Of a DNA stretch of 64,000 bases, positions 63,013-64,000 are shown in pieces. The stretch's first letter is position 1. Each line of letters opens with the position of its first letter. The DNA is taken from the NCBI RefSeq assembly GCF_000423005.1, contig NZ_AUHD01000011.1, positions 1 through 64,000 on the forward strand. Reading direction: 5' to 3'. The notes under the pieces are model-generated. The model was not told where the DNA came from and made no database searches. It worked only from the letters and a program-made list of their open reading frames with translations. This stretch comes from Gelidibacter mesophilus DSM 14095 (GTDB lineage: Bacteria > Bacteroidota > Bacteroidia > Flavobacteriales > Flavobacteriaceae). The position numbers and the translations under genes were made by a program.

Positions 63013-63088
63013 CAATTTTGATTTACGTTTTACGAATTACGACCTACCATTTTTAAAATCTATAATTTTAAATTGTGGACTTCAGTAT

Positions 63089-63715
63089 TTATTCTGGAAA
63101 TCCTAGCATATGCCCCATGCCAACGGTAAAGAGCCACCACCCATAAATGGCATGCTCAATAGAAACCAATAAGGTGGATTTAGTTTTCTCATAAGTCAAT
63201 GCGAAAAGAATACCACCCAAAAAGGTCATCACTATAACCAAAGGGTTTCGGTAGAAAATATGCGCCATGGAAAAGACAATGGCATTTATAAAAATAAAGA
63301 GCGTCCTGCTTTTAAAAAGCGAACTGTAACGTTGAAAATATAAGGTACGGTAAATAAGTTCTTGTGGGTAAACTGAAAACATGGCATAGGCGAACAATAT
63401 AACCACCCAAAGTTTTGGTTTTTTGTACAACACATGGAACAATTCTGATTCAGCAGTCAGAAACATGTATCCAATAGTTAAAAATGCAATGACCAACAAC
63501 TTAATGAAAACATGTTTCCAAAACGACTTCCATTTTAAGTTTGGTGCCATTTTAAATTTATTGTCCTCAACTTTCAGCAACACGAAAATTACATATCCAA
63601 AGCCAGAAATAGCAAGAAACGCTTTAATTACAAAAGGATAATCCAACGCAAAACTTACCGGCAAGATTATAAAAATCAAGAAAAATTCAGTGAGTTTGTA
63701 TCTGACTGACTGCAT
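63089..63715 (-). CDS. CPBP-family intramembrane metalloprotease
   Basis: The 208-residue protein has six or so membrane helices. Motif 1 is PQELIYRTLYFQRY (E-x-x-x-R with one Glu), motif 2 is FSMAHIFYRNP with the conserved His, and motif 3 lies at IEHAIYGWWLF. It belongs to the CAAX protease/bacteriocin-processing (CPBP, ABI) family. The second Glu of EExxxR is Gln here, which some active members share. It starts four bases after the Lrp-type gene ends, so the two are likely co-transcribed. Confidence 0.85.
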   Translation of the reverse strand: MQSVRYKLTEFFLIFIILPVSFALDYPFVIKAFLAISGFGYVIFVLLKVEDNKFKMAPNLKWKSFWKHVFIKLLVIAFLTIGYMFLTAESELFHVLYKKPKLWVVILFAYAMFSVYPQELIYRTLYFQRYSSLFKSRTLFIFINAIVFSMAHIFYRNPLVIVMTFLGGILFALTYEKTKSTLLVSIEHAIYGWWLFTVGMGHMLGFPE

Positions 63716-63719
63716 TGAT

Positions 63720-64000
63720 CTACATGTTTATAGCAGTGGTATGTTTGACTTCGTTAATAACAAACATGCTATGGGTACTGCCAATATGGTCGATAGAAGT
63801 TAATTTATTGACCATGAATTCCCTAAAAGCTTCCATGTCTGACACAATAACTTTTAAGAGATAATCATAATCACCACTAATATGGTAACATTCCATCACT
63901 TCTGCAAGATTAGTGACTTCTTTTTCAAACTTAACCACATAATCCTGTGTGTGTTGTATGAGTTTAATATGACAGAACGCCACAAAGCTTTTATTCGCTT
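63720..64000 (-). CDS. Lrp/AsnC-family regulator, C-terminal part, cut by window edge
   Basis: The frame is open to the right edge, so the DNA-binding N-terminus lies outside. The visible part is the RAM/Lrp ligand-binding domain: AFCHIKLIQHTQDYVVKFE, VTNLAEVMECYHISGDYDYLLKVIVSDMEAF (in part) and STHSMFVINEVKH. It would respond to amino acids. It is followed four bases downstream by the CPBP protease gene. Confidence 0.9.
   Translation of the reverse strand, partial: ANKSFVAFCHIKLIQHTQDYVVKFEKEVTNLAEVMECYHISGDYDYLLKVIVSDMEAFREFMVNKLTSIDHIGSTHSMFVINEVKHTTAINM

Overview
The window looks like a chromosomal segment from a marine-type member of the family Flavobacteriaceae (phylum Bacteroidota). 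It is AT-rich. It carries a gliding/T9SS type B C-terminal domain, many short lipoprotein signals, FISUMP, DUF4251, DUF6428 and DUF6503 proteins, the DUF5117/5118-type zinc metalloprotease, and -7 boxes of the form TAnnTTTG. Shine-Dalgarno sites are weak or absent. Several genes start at TTG or GTG. No rRNA, tRNA or CRISPR array was seen.

Layout. 1-3.7 kb is accessory DNA: the 3' end of an IS3-type transposase, a nuclease-like ORF abutting the IS end, a four-gene arsenic operon (arsR, DUF6428, LMW-PTP-type arsenate reductase, acr3) with a palindromic operator, and a second transposase remnant. 3.8-9.2 kb has small membrane proteins and lipoproteins, an aldehyde dehydrogenase and an M28 peptidase. 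9.2-16.6 kb is a stress/electrophile-type region with AraC and TetR regulators, two AhpD-like (CMD) proteins, a FrnE/DsbA protein, a Tat-exported HAD dehalogenase and a DUF6503 lipoprotein. This region has several broken genes: a Crp fragment, a frameshifted serine hydrolase, one frameshifted CMD gene, and one CMD gene with an in-frame stop. 16.9-31 kb holds transporters: an NhaC-type antiporter, a TolC-HlyD-ABC2 export operon with a Crp-type gene upstream, an MFS carrier, and a conserved tesA / ybbA-ybbP divergent block.

31-41 kb includes thiE, a large repeat-bearing T9SS cargo protein, an FAD oxidoreductase wrecked by an internal deletion, a DUF4251 lipoprotein and a large zinc metalloprotease. 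41-52 kb is a nucleic-acid block: two paralogous SF2 helicases about 7.6 kb apart, a DUF1853 protein with a nuclease-like motif, DNA topoisomerase III, a 23S-type pseudouridine synthase, a cold-shock-domain protein and a type II NADH dehydrogenase. 52-58 kb has small stress proteins (PNPOx-like, thioredoxin, CsbD), DUF3108, and a tandem pair of secreted M28 peptidases. 59-64 kb has a LytS/LytTR two-component pair with a GYF-like partner, dihydrolipoyl dehydrogenase, a CPBP protease and an Lrp/AsnC regulator cut by the window edge.

The points most worth a second look are the IS-flanked ars cassette with cysteine-tailed ArsR and DUF6428, the TetR/CMD regulon with its operators and decaying genes, the orphan small protein with a cytochrome-oxidase subunit I motif, and the helicase/DUF1853/TopB block.
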